From Cryptomeria japonica (Eukaryota > Streptophyta > Pinopsida > Cupressales > Cupressaceae), in NCBI RefSeq assembly GCF_030272615.1, contig NC_081408.1:617394476-617458475 (forward strand): a stretch of DNA of 64,000 nucleotides. The letters run 5' to 3'. The notes beneath the pieces are model-generated. The model worked only from the letters and a program-made list of their open reading frames with translations, made no database searches and was not told where the DNA came from. This document shows positions 32,693 through 44,252 of this stretch, piece by piece. Both the position numbers and the translations under genes were made by a program. Position 1 is the stretch's first letter; every line of letters starts with the position of its first letter.

Positions 32693-33854
32693 TCAATTTA
32701 CTAGATCAGCAAGTCTTGATGAGGTGGTGTGATATGATGAGGTACTTTGATGGTCATCATCTTGGGCTAGCTGCACCCTTCTTTCTCCTTGCTGGCCTGA
32801 ACTACTGCTTGCTTTCTCAGGACACCTAAATGACTGGTGACCTACTTGGTTACATGAGAAACATCTCCCAGTGAATACATTAGGGCCTCTACCTCCAAAT
32901 CTGCCCCTTCCATTTCCTCTTCCACCTCTAGGATTGCTTCTATAACTGGAATCTTTCTCAACATCTTGCTGGCTGCTCTTGCCTTGAGGTCTTGATGATG
33001 AACTTCTACCTTGAAATCTGTCTCTGCCCCTAAAGTTTGGATTACCTCTGCCACCCCTATTGCTTTTCTCACCTCTCTTTCTTTGTTTTTCTTCTATTTT
33101 CAATGCCATTTGATGACACCTATGGACTGATTCAAGGTTCAACAGGCTTAACTCATCTTGAATACTATATTTCAATCCATTCAAGTACCTAGCCAACTTC
33201 TGATTTTTCAGTTTCAGATATTTTAGTCTTCAAGGTAAGTTTGTGAAATTCCTCTATATAGGTATTGACATCCATATCTTTTTGTTTCAGGTTATGTAGC
33301 TTCTTGTGGAGGGCAACTTCATAGTCTTCTGGTACAAATTGCTTCTTTATCTCAGCCAACATCCTCTTCCACATGGTGATAGGTGCCTTGTTGTTCTCAA
33401 CCCTCTCATTCTGTAGGAAGTTCCACCAACTCAATGCTGGACCCTTCTTCTTTGATTTGGCTATCTTCACCTTTGAACTCTCAGGTGTATCATCACACTC
33501 AAAGTAGTTTTTAAGGGCTTCCACCCAATCCATGCATTCTTCTACATTCATCTTTCCCATGAACATTGGGACATCTGGTTTGCTATCCTTTCTTCCTACT
33601 CTTTCAAGAGCCTCCAAGAAATGTCTTTGGTCTGCTGGTATGTTCAACCTCTCCAACCAAGATACAAGTATCTCTTCCTCTTCTTCCTCATATTCCTCTT
33701 CTTCCCTTCTTCCTTCTTGTCTTTGCTTGAGTCCCTCCAACTCCATCTCCATCTTCTTACTCTTTGCAAGGTGCTCCTTGAGCATTTTGGCTAACTCCTT
33801 ATTGGCAACATTGTGATGGAATTCATCCCCATCATTGCCTTCATTTTCTGACAT
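32693..33854 (-). pseudogene. gag: gag of gypsy C, one frameshift, CCHC knuckle
   Basis: ATG at 33854. An acidic coiled N-terminus (a Glu run near residue 55) precedes a retrotransposon-gag domain (FMGKMNVEECMDWVEALKNY, then PALSWWNFLQNE). A frameshift near 33190 moves to the pol frame, which continues with ARYLNGLKYSIQDEL, an Arg/Gly-rich stretch and an intact knuckle, CFSCNQVGHQSFRC. A TGA at 32693 (expected CGA) separates it from the protease. The primer site lies 27 bases before the start. Confidence 0.9.
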
Positions 33855-33880
33855 CTTCCACCACCTGGGATCTTAGTAGT

Positions 33881-33892
33881 GCTCTGATACCA
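33881..33892 (-). promoter_or_regulatory. primer-binding site of gypsy C
   Basis: TGGTATCAGAGC on the minus strand, two bases inside the 5' LTR end (TTGCATCA). Confidence 0.92.
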
Positions 33893-33894
33893 CT

Positions 33895-35489
33895 TGATGC
33901 AAAGTGCACACAACAGGAAGTGTCAAATAGGCTCATAGTCTTTCAGACTCAAAAGGTGACTATTCCAACCTAGTCTACCTTACCCACACTTGGCAAGGAA
34001 ATGTAATACCACCCTCACACAATCCTTAAGACCTATCCAAAGCCAAACCCAATCCCTTATGGGTTACTCAACTCAGACTCAAAATTTGATTCAGTGACTC
34101 AATCCCTTAATGAGGCTCAAACAAGGAAAATGCCTCAAATCCACTCTCTGATGATAAACAGTAGTAGGGACACCTTCTATGACCCTAAACAACCAAAATC
34201 CAACTAGTGGTTTGACTTCCCAAACCCTCCAACGCCAACTTCACTTTTAGGCCTACTAGGCTACTAGGTCTCACAGCTAGAAATTGGGTAACAAAGGACT
34301 GATTTCCCAAACAACTTGCTGCTATTTTGACTGATTTTGGACCTCTTTGAAGTGAAAATACAACTCCCAAAAGGGCAGAGCCTCAATCCACTCCTGCACC
34401 ACCAAACCCTACACTGTTCACAGGCCTAATTGGCCAAGCTAGGCATGGAACACAAGCATAAAGTTTAATAATGGGTACATAAGACAGGGGCAGTGATTTG
34501 GGAATGTGCATTCACCTTTCTAAAACAAGATTCAATGGTTTTTATAACCTTTTGTGCTGCTGTCCCTAATTGTTACCTCCATATACCGATCTGCTAGTTG
34601 AATACATGAGGATATTCAACCTACAATCTGATCATAGAACCTTGAAGATGACCTTTCCAGATCCTAAGAATTTGGAAATATAAAATGCATGTGGAAACCT
34701 TGCAAATCCTAAAGGGGTATGAGTTAATGTCTTTGGGAATGCAAGATAATGCCTATTTAGTGCCAAAACCCTTAAAACCCTAGGTTTCTACAACAGTTTT
34801 AGAAAAAACTCAATAACTCTCTCAATTCAACTCCACATTCACTTAGATTAGACTCATTTGAAAGGTATCTCACGTGTCTATGTAACCATGGACCTTTTTT
34901 TTGATTTTACAGTCCGTACAAATCCGTACAGTCATGTTTTTTCTCAGAAAACTGGTTTTTATTCAGAATTTTCAAGTGTAATCTTCATACAAACTTCTCC
35001 AAACTCTTCCAACCCCTTGGGAATCATTGTGAGGGCCTAAATAGGAATCCTCCATTATTTTAAACTTAATTGAGGGGGTTGGGATAGTTAGAACCAACGT
35101 TTAACAACTTTTCAAAAAAGTTGTCAAAGTTGCTAAATGTTGTCATAGCAACTTTTCCATTTTTTGCATTCTATGACTCCTAAATGATTTCAGACTTCTA
35201 AATGGTTCCAACATGTCTAAAATGACTAATAAACATCAGAAATCTACCTCATAATACCAATACTCATTAAATTGAGAAAATGCCCTATTGGACCTAGAAG
35301 GATCCTAGTGGACTAAGGTTGACTCAAGGTTTATAGAATGACCTTAGAGTTCCTTGACCACACAAAAAGGATCAATTACCCCTACGGATGATTGAAATTC
35401 ATCCTTATTACATTTCATAAAACAAGAAAATCCTTACTACATTGCATAAAACAAGAAAATCAAAAGTCAAGTCTAGGTGCCCTGCGCCA
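33895..35489 (-). repeat. 5' LTR of gypsy C
   Basis: This 1595-bp LTR pairs with 27621-29192. On the minus strand it starts TGGCGCAGGGCACC and ends TTTGCATCA. Confidence 0.95.
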
Positions 35490-35494
35490 GGATC

Positions 35495-36476
35495 ACTCAG
35501 TTAAGGGATGGCTAAATACTCGATTAAAGGTTAGAGCCCTGTTAAAGGTTATCTCGCAAGAGGATTTGAAAAACTCATTGAATTGAGTTACCCTATTAAA
35601 ATATTTGCACAAAATCCTGTTAAATCTACTCGGTTAAGGGATTTTCCAACTGTTGAAATGGTTAGAAGTCAACAGGTAATACACTGATCTGATAACAACA
35701 CTCAATGCCAAGGCAGATCCACTTTAGCTCCTTTGCTTCTACAATCACAATCTGCAGGTATCAACACACTTCTCTGGTCTGGAAAGAATCAAGTATCTCT
35801 CCACTTGGATACACACATAACATTTGCCAACAACTTCAAAATGAAAAACATCATTGACCTTATAGAAAACAGATAGGTTGGTAGCATAAACCCTAAACCC
35901 TAAACATTTAGGTTTAACAATTTAGCCAGTTCAATCCTGACCATTAATCATACTGCATTGAATACAACAATCTTGAATAGATCTCAAGACATTCTCCAGT
36001 GTTCATTCTTTGCCGCTTCAAGAAGTTGATAACCCATCACGCGCTCTCCACCGTTTACAGAGACTTCGCACATTCTCGAGGTAGATAGGATCAATTTCCA
36101 AGCAAGATCCTCAAGGAAATCCTTCATGCACATAAGGTTGACATGGCAACATGATCTGATCTTCATTACAATGCTAACTTCATCACAAGATGCCATCAGT
36201 TGAATCACAAAGGCTTGGAATGCATCAACCGGAAACCCTGAAGCCGAGACTACCAATCGGTAGTTATGCCAAATGAAACCCCGATACAAAACTTCCCATA
36301 TACCAGTTCTCATTCTAACATACCACTTTGCTTTTTCACATATACCGGTTCACAATATCATACCAGTTATCTTGCCAGTTTGCTTACTTCAATCTACCAG
36401 TTCATACTTCAACATATTGACATCAATGACAACATATAATATCATCATGTCATCAAGCTCAACACATATGCCAACA
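35495..36476 (-). repeat. 3' LTR of copia B, proximal piece
   Basis: It continues the copia B LTR after the gypsy C insertion and matches 41230-42194. On the minus strand it starts TGTTGGCATATGTG at 36476, directly after the purine tract CCAAAGGGGGAGAT. The U3 box TTGTCATTGATGTCAA is present. Confidence 0.93.
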
Positions 36477-36719
36477 ATCTCCCCCTTTGGCATTGATGGC
36501 AATATACAAAGATGTCTCTCTACTTCACATCTTCTCCCCAATACTGCAAATATCCTCTCCGCTTCACGTCTTCTCCCCCTTTGACAACAATGCCAAAGTG
36601 GAGGCACAAACAGCTATGTTCCACTATGTTTCTTTCCCTAAGGAGTAGCATCCTCCAACACACCAATCCTGAAAAAATATTTATCAATGCAAAACCTGAC
36701 TGATGTGGAGCACACACCT
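36477..36719 (-). other. 3' untranslated region and polypurine tract of copia B
   Basis: This short non-coding stretch lies between the pol stop and the 3' LTR. The junction reads CATCAATGCCAAAGGGGGAG then AT and the LTR, nearly the same as in copia A and element D. Confidence 0.8.
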
Positions 36720-39640
36720 TTAGTTCACCTCTTGAAGGGGTAGCACCCCTAATTCACCTCTTAAATAGGTAAATGTAGCCTTCCGTAGAGGCTTGGTGAA
36801 TATGTCTACTAATTGTTCCTTACTGGAAACATGTTCCAATACAACCTCTTTGTTTTGAACCTTCTCCCTCAAGAAATGATACTTGAGCTTGAAGTGCTTG
36901 GTTCTAGATGCAAAACCAGATTCTTAGAAATATTAATTGCACTTATGTTGTCACAGAATATACTCACTAGTTCAGATACAAGAACTTTGAAACTACTTAA
37001 TATATAATTCATCCAAATTGTCTGGGTGCAGTTCATAAATGCTACAACATATTCTGCTTCAACTGTAGACTGAGAGATACAACTTCTTCTTACTCATCCA
37101 TGAGACTAGTCTACCACCAAGAAAGAATGCACCACCAGTTGTGCTCTTCCAGTCGTCCACATTACCAGCCCAATCAGCATCTGTAAACACTTTGAGGTTG
37201 AAGTCATTATTGTATGGATACCATAATCCATAGTCAATATTTCCCTTCAGATATCTAAGAATCTACTTGACTGCTACCAAGTGGGATTCTCTTGGACTTT
37301 TCTAGAACTATTTGCTGTCTTCCATGCCAAAGGTCTTCAACACCTCTTTGACATACTTAGACTGAGTGATAAAGATTCCTTCTTTCATTTGTTGAATCTA
37401 TAGTCCAATGAAGAACTTAATCTCCCCTATAAGTAACATCTCAAATTCCTTCTTCATCTCATCTGCAAAAACATGACTCATCTTGTCATCTCCACCAAAA
37501 ATTATGTCAACAATAAATACTTCACAGATCAGAATCTGATCTCCTTTTGATTTCAAATAAATATTTCTATCTTCACTTGTTCTTTCAAATCCAATCTTCA
37601 CAAGATGGGAGTGTAAACATTCATACCATGCTCTAGGTGCCTGCTTCAATCCATATAAGGCTTTATGTAGCCTACACACCATGTCACTATCTTCTGATAG
37701 GGCAAACCCATTTGGTTGCTCTATATACACCTCCTCTTCAAGTATTCTATTTAGAAATGTAGATTTTACATCCATTTGATATACTTTGAATCCCTTGAAG
37801 GCTACATATGCAAGAAGCATACGAACTCCTTCCAATCTAGCTACTGGAGCAAAGGTTTCTCCATAGTCTTCTCCTTCTTCTTGAGCATACCCTTTACACA
37901 CTAGTCTAGCTTTGTTCCTTACCACTGTTCCATCTTCATTCAACTTATTTCTGAAAACCCATTTAATGCCAATGATATTTTTATGCTTAGGTCTAGGTAT
38001 CAAAGACCATGTGCCATTCTTTTCTATCTAGTCAAGTTCCTCTTCCATTGCCTTGATCCAGTCTTCATCTTTATGTTCCTCTTTAAAAGTTTTAGGCTCA
38101 AATTCAGAAATCATGCAAGAGTTTTCTCTGACCTTTTTTCTTGTAAGAATTCCTGCATCTTTGTCTCCTATGATTTGCATTGGATCATGATTAAGCTTTA
38201 CATACCTAGGAATGATCTTAATAGATTCCTCTTGCTTTTCTTCTTCATCCTCATCTTCATCAGCACCAGCATCTACCAGTGTAGAAGCACTATTACTAGT
38301 ACGAGGTTGTTTTGCAACTGGTTCCCAGAAGGTTACGACCGGTTCATCTACTACTTGCTCACTGTCGGTTTCCTTAGGTTTCTCAGAAGTTTCATCAAAT
38401 CTAACATTGATACTTTCAACAATTCTTTGAGTCCTATTGTTGAAACGTTTGAGAGCTTTGCTCTTGGTGGAATACCCTAGGAATATTCCCTCATCACATT
38501 TTGCATCAAACTTGCTCTGGTGTTCACTCCTCTTGATATAACACTTGCTACCAAACACTCTAAAGTAGCTTACCACTGCTGTCTTACCGGTCCAATACTC
38601 ATAAGGAGTTTTATCCTTACCTTTCTTGATGAGTACCTGGTTCATAGTGTAGACTGCAGTGCTCACCGCTTCTCTCCAAAAAGTGTTAGCAACCTTTCCT
38701 TGAATCAACATCATTTTGGCTACTTCAACTACAGTCTAGTTGTTCTTCTCTACTAGGCCATTCTATTATGGAACCCAGGGGCAGATAGTTTCCTCTTGAT
38801 GCCATTTTCTTCACAGTACTTGTTCAATTCACTAGAAGTGAACTCACCTCCTTGGTCAGTTCTAAGGCATTTGATTCTCTTACCACTTTCTTTTTCAACT
38901 AGTGCTCTGAAGGCTTTGAACTTTCCAAAAGCTTCAGGCTTGTCTTTCAAGAATGTGACCCACATCATTCTTGAGTAGTCATCAGTGAGAATCATAAGTA
39001 CCTATCTCCCTGCACACTCCTAGGTTTCATAGGACCACACAAATCAATATGCACAAGATCAAGTAAATTGTCTACAGTGAAAGATTTACCTTTGAAGGTT
39101 GAGGAAAAAAATTTCCCTAGTTGACACTCTCTGCATAGAGGATTCTCTGGTTTTCTCAGCACAGGCAATCCTCTAACTGCCTTGATCTTACTAGCCTTCA
39201 CAATATTATCAAAGTTTACATGGCAGATTCTCCTATGCCATATCTAGCTATCATCAAACTTAGCCATTAGACATGTAGTGATATTTGCATTCAACTGAAA
39301 TAAGTTGCCTCTGGTCTGCATACCGGTGGCCATCAGTTCACCACTCTTTCCTTTTATTTTGCACACTCTATCTTTGAATTCCGGAGTGAGTCCATTGTCA
39401 TTTAGCTAGGCAACACTCAAAAGGTTGTGCCTGAGACCTTCTACCCAATACACATTATCAACACTGCTTTTTCCATTTAGAGAGATGGACCCTCTGCCTT
39501 TTATCATACATGGTGCATCATTACCAAATCGGACCACACCACCATCATAGTCTTCCAGAGACAAAAACTTACTCCAATCACCAGTCATGTGGTGAGAACA
39601 ACCACTGTCAATAATCCACTCACTGGAATTATCAAAGCAG
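36720..39640 (-). pseudogene. pol: pol of copia B: protease, integrase, RT, RNase H
   Basis: Protease: EWIIDSGCSHHMTGD (about 39625-39580), DSG intact. Integrase: the zinc pair CRECQLGK, HIDLCGP and RTDQGGEF are present; the Glu region near 38760 is scrambled by a frameshift. RT: about 38003-37398, [16 protein letters not shown] to FIVDIIFGG, where the expected YVDD-type box has lost its first Asp to Val. A deletion near 37300 removes the segment between RT and RNase H; RNase H then continues (VFTDADWAGNVDD) to IFTKPLRKATF and a TAA at 36720. At least three frame changes (near 40192, 38993 and 38730-38760) plus TAG stops make it non-functional. Confidence 0.9.
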
Positions 39641-40652
39641 GAGACAAGAGCCTTCTTGTCTGACAAATCTTCCTTAACTGCTACAAACACAATGTCTTCA
39701 CTTTCTTCATCATCTGATTCCTCATCAGTGACACCTTCATCAACTGCTACAAAATAGTTTCTCCTATTTCCTCCTTTGAACTTCTTGAACTTCTCTGGTT
39801 TGTCCTTATTATCACCATTAGGATAGTTTATAGCAATGTATCCTATCCTATTGCAAGAAAAGCACTTCAAAGGGAGCTTACCTCTGTATTTACTAGTTCC
39901 CTTAGGAAGTCTCTTGGTAAGAAGAGCTTCAAATTTCATCAGGATCTCCTCATCATCCATTTCTCTACTTTGTCTTGGTTCAGAATTGGTACTAGCTTCT
40001 TTTCCCTTTCTAGATGGTGCAACAAATGCTCTAAAGGTTGATTCAGTCTTCTGAATATTGCCATCATAATTATTTAGCTCATATGTGGTCAACTTAGCAA
40101 TGGTGGAGTCTAAGGATACCTTTTTCTTGTCTATAGACCTCAACTCTTGAATAGCAACAACCCTTATTGCATAGACTGGTAACAAGGATCTCAAGACTTT
40201 GCTAACAATAGTGGAATAATCGATTTTGCCTCCTGCACTCTTGATGTCTCCAACAATAGTTTGATTCTTATTCCATATTGTTCAATGGTCTCTCCTTCAA
40301 CCATTTGCATGTCTTCAAACTTTCCCCTAAGGCTCTCTTCCTTAGCTTGTTTCACATGCTCATCACCGCCATAGATATTCTCCAGAGCATCCCATACTTC
40401 TTTGGGATTTTCTTTATCCTGAACATCAATAAACTCAATGTCAAATAGACTTCTGATTAGGGCTTCCATGACTTGCCCATTCTCCTGAATCTCTCTTCTT
40501 TGATCATCGGTGAGAGTACTAGTAGGGATAACATAAGCATTCTCAACATAGTTCTAGTGTTGAGTACCCATGCTTCTGATGTATATCTTTATTCTGTCCT
40601 TCCATATCTTAAAGTTATCTTTGTTAAACTTTGGACCTTCCCTCTTCATCAT
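39641..40652 (-). pseudogene. gag: gag of copia B
   Basis: A start at 40652 is followed by KFNKDNFKIWKDRIKIYI and the UBN2-type region (KEVWDALENIYGGDE). A TAG lies near 40555 and a frameshift near 40192. The zinc knuckle has decayed: CFSCNRIGYIAINY, where Tyr replaces both the His and the last Cys. An acidic Asp/Glu stretch precedes the protease. Confidence 0.85.
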
Positions 40653-40709
40653 TAGAGTAGGATATTTTCCTCAAGCGGTTAAGCTTACAACACAGAGGAC
40701 CTGGAGGAT

Positions 40710-40721
40710 GCTCTGATACAA
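40710..40721 (-). promoter_or_regulatory. primer-binding site of copia B, one mismatch
   Basis: The minus strand reads TTGTATCAGAGC, against TGGTATCAGAGC in copia A, two bases from the LTR end. Confidence 0.85.
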
Positions 40722-40723
40722 AT

Positions 40724-42194
40724 TGATGAATAATGATGAACAGTTAGTACCAAACTGGTACTGAGAGGGGGGGTGAATCAGTACAAACAAAAAAACTTTC
40801 CCTGAATCGGTACTGCAAAGACTGCACTTAACTGGTAAACAGTAACACTGGTCTAAATCAGAGCACTACTGGTAAAACACAATGAGAATATGAAAGACAT
40901 AAACCGGTAACACTTAGATCTCCACACAATCTAATATCTCATTTCCACTTCACCCATATGCATAAACAAGTAATATATCATTAGAAATGTAATGACTATT
41001 GGTACAACATGCTTTACCACTTTGACAGAAAATATTAAAGCATCACATGAAAAGCATCACAAATGACACACTGATTTTTCACGTGGAAACCCAACTAGGA
41101 AAAACCACGGTGGGGATGAATACCCACAAGCTGTTCTTTAAAATTTTTTGAAGTCCGCTCTATTAGGAGCCTAGTCCGGTTAAAGACTTTTTACAATAGG
41201 TTCTACTAGGAACTGATCTTGCTAGGTATCACCCAGTTAAGGGATGGCTAAATACCCAGTTAAAGGTTAGAACCCTATTAAAGATTACCTCGCAAGAGGA
41301 TTCAAAAAACTCATTGAATTGAGTCACCCTATTAAAGGATTTGCACAAAATCCTATTAAAGCTACCTGGTTAAGGGATTTTCTAACTGTTGAAATGGTTA
41401 GAAGTCAACAGGTAATACACTGATCTGATAATAACACTCAATGCCAAGGCAGATCCACTTTAGCTCCTTTGCTTCTGCAATCACACTCTGTAGGTATCAA
41501 CACACTTCTCCGCTCTAGCAAGAATCAAGTATCTCTTCACTTGGATACACACATAACATTTTCCAACAACTTCAAAATGAAAAACATCATTGACCTTATA
41601 GAAAATAGATAGGTCGGTAGCATAAACCCTGAACCCTAAACATTTAGGTTTAACAATTCAGTCGGTTCAATCCTAGCCATTAATCATACTGCATTGAATA
41701 CAACAGTCTTGAATAGATCTCAAGACGTTCTCCAATGTTCATTCTTTGCCGCTTCAAGAATTTGATAACCCATCACTCGCTCTCCACCGTTTATAGAGAC
41801 CTCGCACATTCCCAAGGTAGATAGGATCAATTTCCATGCAAGATCCTCAAGGAAATCCTTCACGCGCACAAGGCTGACATGGCAACATGATCTGATCTTC
41901 ATTACAATTCTAACTTCATCACAAGATGTCATTGGTTGAATCACATAGGCTTAGAATGCATCAACCAGAAACCCTAAAGCTGAGACTACCAACCGGTAGT
42001 CATGCCAAGTGAAACCCCGATACAAAACTTCCCATATACTAGTTCTCATTCTAACATACCGCTTCACTTTTTCACATATACCGGTTCTCTTGCCAGTTTT
42101 CTTACTTCAGTATACCGGTTCATACTTCAGCATATTGACATCAATGACAACATACAATATCATCATGTCATCAAGCTTAGCACATATGCCAACA
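40724..42194 (-). repeat. 5' LTR of copia B
   Basis: This complete 1471-bp LTR starts TGTTGGCATATGTG on the minus strand at 42194 and ends TTATTCATCA at 40724. It contains ACCGGT copies (for example near 40904, 41994 and 42080) and a C-run near its end. Confidence 0.95.
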
Positions 42195-42199
42195 GACAC

Positions 42200-42829
42200 A
42201 AACAAGGCGTGATATTATGAATACATTATGTATTGTTTCAAGATTTTAGAGTAATCTTGAAGAAAATCATGAATCAACAGTGAAAAGGATTTTCTGGTAC
42301 CTACAAGGCACTACAAATCTTGGTTTATGGTATCCTAGAGATGAAAATTTTGACTTATGTGCATACACAAATGGTAATTGGGCAGGAGATGTGGATGACA
42401 GAAAAAGCACCACCGACAAAGCATTTTTTCTTGGCAGCAGACTAATTTCATGGTTGAGCAAGAAATAGAGTTGTTCAAGTTTATCAAAAGTAGAATCAAA
42501 ATATGTTGCAGCAACAACTAATTGTACACAGGTATTATGGATCAAGCAAATGTTGAAGGACATAATGGTAAAATGCAAGGAACCTATAACTATCTACTGT
42601 GATAATATGGAAGCAATTGATATATCTAAGAGTATTTCACTCTAAGACTAAACATGTTTCTATCAAATTCAATTTTCTAAAGGAGAATGTTGAAGCAAAA
42701 GAAGTGAAATTGGTTTATGTGAATACTAAAGAGTAGATTGCAGATATTTTTACAAAGCCTTTGCCTAAGGAAACATTTGAGTATCTCAGAGAGAAACTTG
42801 GAGTCCTACCCCCACTGGTAGAGACTTAG
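42200..42829 (+). pseudogene. pol: pol of copia A, 3' part: end of RT and RNase H
   Basis: This resumes the copia A frame after copia B (RDIMNTLCIVSRF). RNase H is recognisable from FDLCAYTNGNWAGDVDDRKS, in which Asn replaces the first catalytic Asp, through VESKYVAATT and YCDNMEAIDISKS. TAG stops lie at 42466 and near 42735, and a frameshift near 42640 precedes TKHVSIKFNFLKENV. The end is IADIFTKPLPKETF, with the stop at 42827-42829. This is the normal C-terminus of a copia polyprotein. Confidence 0.9.
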
Positions 42830-43202
42830 ACAGTTGATGTTTGTCATCAACCGACAAAATTAACAAAGAAATCTTTTTCCGGCTTTCATGAGGAGAGCTA
42901 CTTCTCAGGGGGAGTAGTTGGTATATTGAATGAGTTGGTATTTTGTGATAAGTTCTTTGAACTAATTGTATTTGGTTTTGTTTTTCTTTAGCATTTGATG
43001 TCAAAGGGAGAGAGATTGATATGGAAAAACAAATTATCCTTTGGGGGAGAGATTGTTACTTGGGGGAGAGATCATTGGAGAGATTGATTACTCTATGTAT
43101 CTGTATTTTGGGAGATTGTTGGTTTTTGGTTTTTGGCATTTCTGTTTTGGTACTTTGATGGTTTTTCCATCTTGTGTTGCCATCAATGCCAAAGGGGGAG
43201 AT
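42830..43202 (+). other. 3' untranslated region of copia A with repeated purine tracts
   Basis: There is no gene here. Purine-rich boxes recur: TCAAAGGGAGAGAGATTG near 43001, TTTGGGGGAGAGATTG near 43039, CTTGGGGGAGAGATC near 43057, and the one at the LTR junction, CAATGCCAAAGGGGGAGAT, ending at 43202. The last is the likely primer tract. Confidence 0.8.
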
Positions 43203-44247
43203 TGATGGCATTTTGGATATGTTGATATGGTTTTGTCTTTGATGTCAACACTTGTCATCACTTGTCAACACTTATCAGCACTTGGAGATATTTGGTTATG
43301 TTCACCGGCAAGTCATAGACTTATGCAAAGTCCTTGGTATTTGGTTCACCGGCACTTGGAATGATTTGGAGACTACTTGGTTATGTCAAAGACATTATTA
43401 GATCACTTGGTTTTGGCAATTTGGCTAACTATTTATTTGGGTTTGCATATTTGCTGTTACTGGCAAATAGGTCCAGGATAAGCACCGACAGTCATATCTA
43501 TTCTAGATCAGCACGACATGTTATGGAGATGATTTATTATTATTGTAAATGCATTGAGCCGACATCATGCATCGGATATTGATTTACTTGTAATTGATTT
43601 TATTGTAATATCTTTTAGTGAGCCGACCTATTCAATTGGTCTTAGGTTATGGTATAAATGTAAGATCTCATTTGTAAGATTGTTGTAGAGAATGCAAAAA
43701 GGATTGCAATAAGGTATATACGAAAATAAGCAGAGCTATACATGCAGACATCATTTGAAGGTTGAAGGAAGGATTTTGTGAAGGCAATCAGAACTAAACC
43801 GGTACTGAATCCAACATATGAAGATGCTATTTTGTGTAGTATATTATCATTGGATTTAACCATCCAATTGTAGTCAGTGTGACTCTCATTTTGTGATTGA
43901 GCAGTGAGCTCTAGGCAGCTAGCCTTTTTGCATGTGCAAAATCCATATTGTACACACATACTATCTGCAGTAGTATCATTTGATTGTGGGTAAGGCTTCC
44001 CATGATGGTTTTTTCCCTTACAGGGTTTCCACGTACAAACATTTGTGTTATGTGTTGTGGATGTTATTATCTTTATGTTTCATGCATTAATCTTTACTGG
44101 TATTGCAATTAACTGTTAAGACTGTCTACCGACATAAAGTTTGGTTTACCGGTATTAAACATTAAGTTTTGGTTTAGTTAATTTTGGTTGAATTTATTGC
44201 ACAACTTATTCACCCCCCCCCCTCTCAGTTGTCTCCGGGACCTAACA
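43203..44247 (+). repeat. 3' LTR of copia A
   Basis: This 1045-bp partner of 21256-22300 starts TGATGGCATTTTGG (one change from TGTTGG) and ends GGACCTAACA, followed by the duplicate AAACA. Confidence 0.95.
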
Positions 44248-44252
44248 AAACA

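Larger units (their letters stand above)
27621..35489 (-). mobile_element. Gypsy C: chromovirus inside the copia B LTR
   Basis: Two LTRs (27621-29192 and 33895-35489) starting TGATGC and ending CACCA or CGCCA on the plus strand enclose gag, protease, RT, RNase H, integrase and a chromodomain, all on the minus strand. GGATC at 27616-27620 and 35490-35494 is a perfect target-site duplication. It is the youngest insertion in this stack by position, yet it is already decayed. Confidence 0.95.
27113..42194 (-). mobile_element. Copia B: minus-strand copia element nested in copia A
   Basis: On the minus strand: 5' LTR 42194-40724, primer site, gag, protease, integrase, RT, RNase H, purine tract, and a 3' LTR starting at 36476. 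That 3' LTR is split by gypsy C (27621-35489) and ends at 27113. Flanks GACAT (27108-27112) and GACAC (42195-42199) form a target-site duplication with one mismatch. Removing 27113-42194 and one duplicate joins the copia A RT/RNase H region in frame. The left LTR end is mutated (TAATAAATAATG versus TGATGAATAATG). Confidence 0.93.
21256..44247 (+). mobile_element. Copia A: full-length Ty1/copia element, interrupted twice
   Basis: The two LTRs have exactly equal length (1045 bp, 21256-22300 and 43203-44247) and enclose gag, protease, integrase, RT and RNase H in copia order. The 5 bases AAACA occur at 21251-21255 and 44248-44252, a perfect target-site duplication. Two later insertions split the coding region: a solo LTR at 23638-24890 and copia B at 27113-42194. 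Removing each insertion with one copy of its own duplication restores the expected reading frame. Confidence 0.96.
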
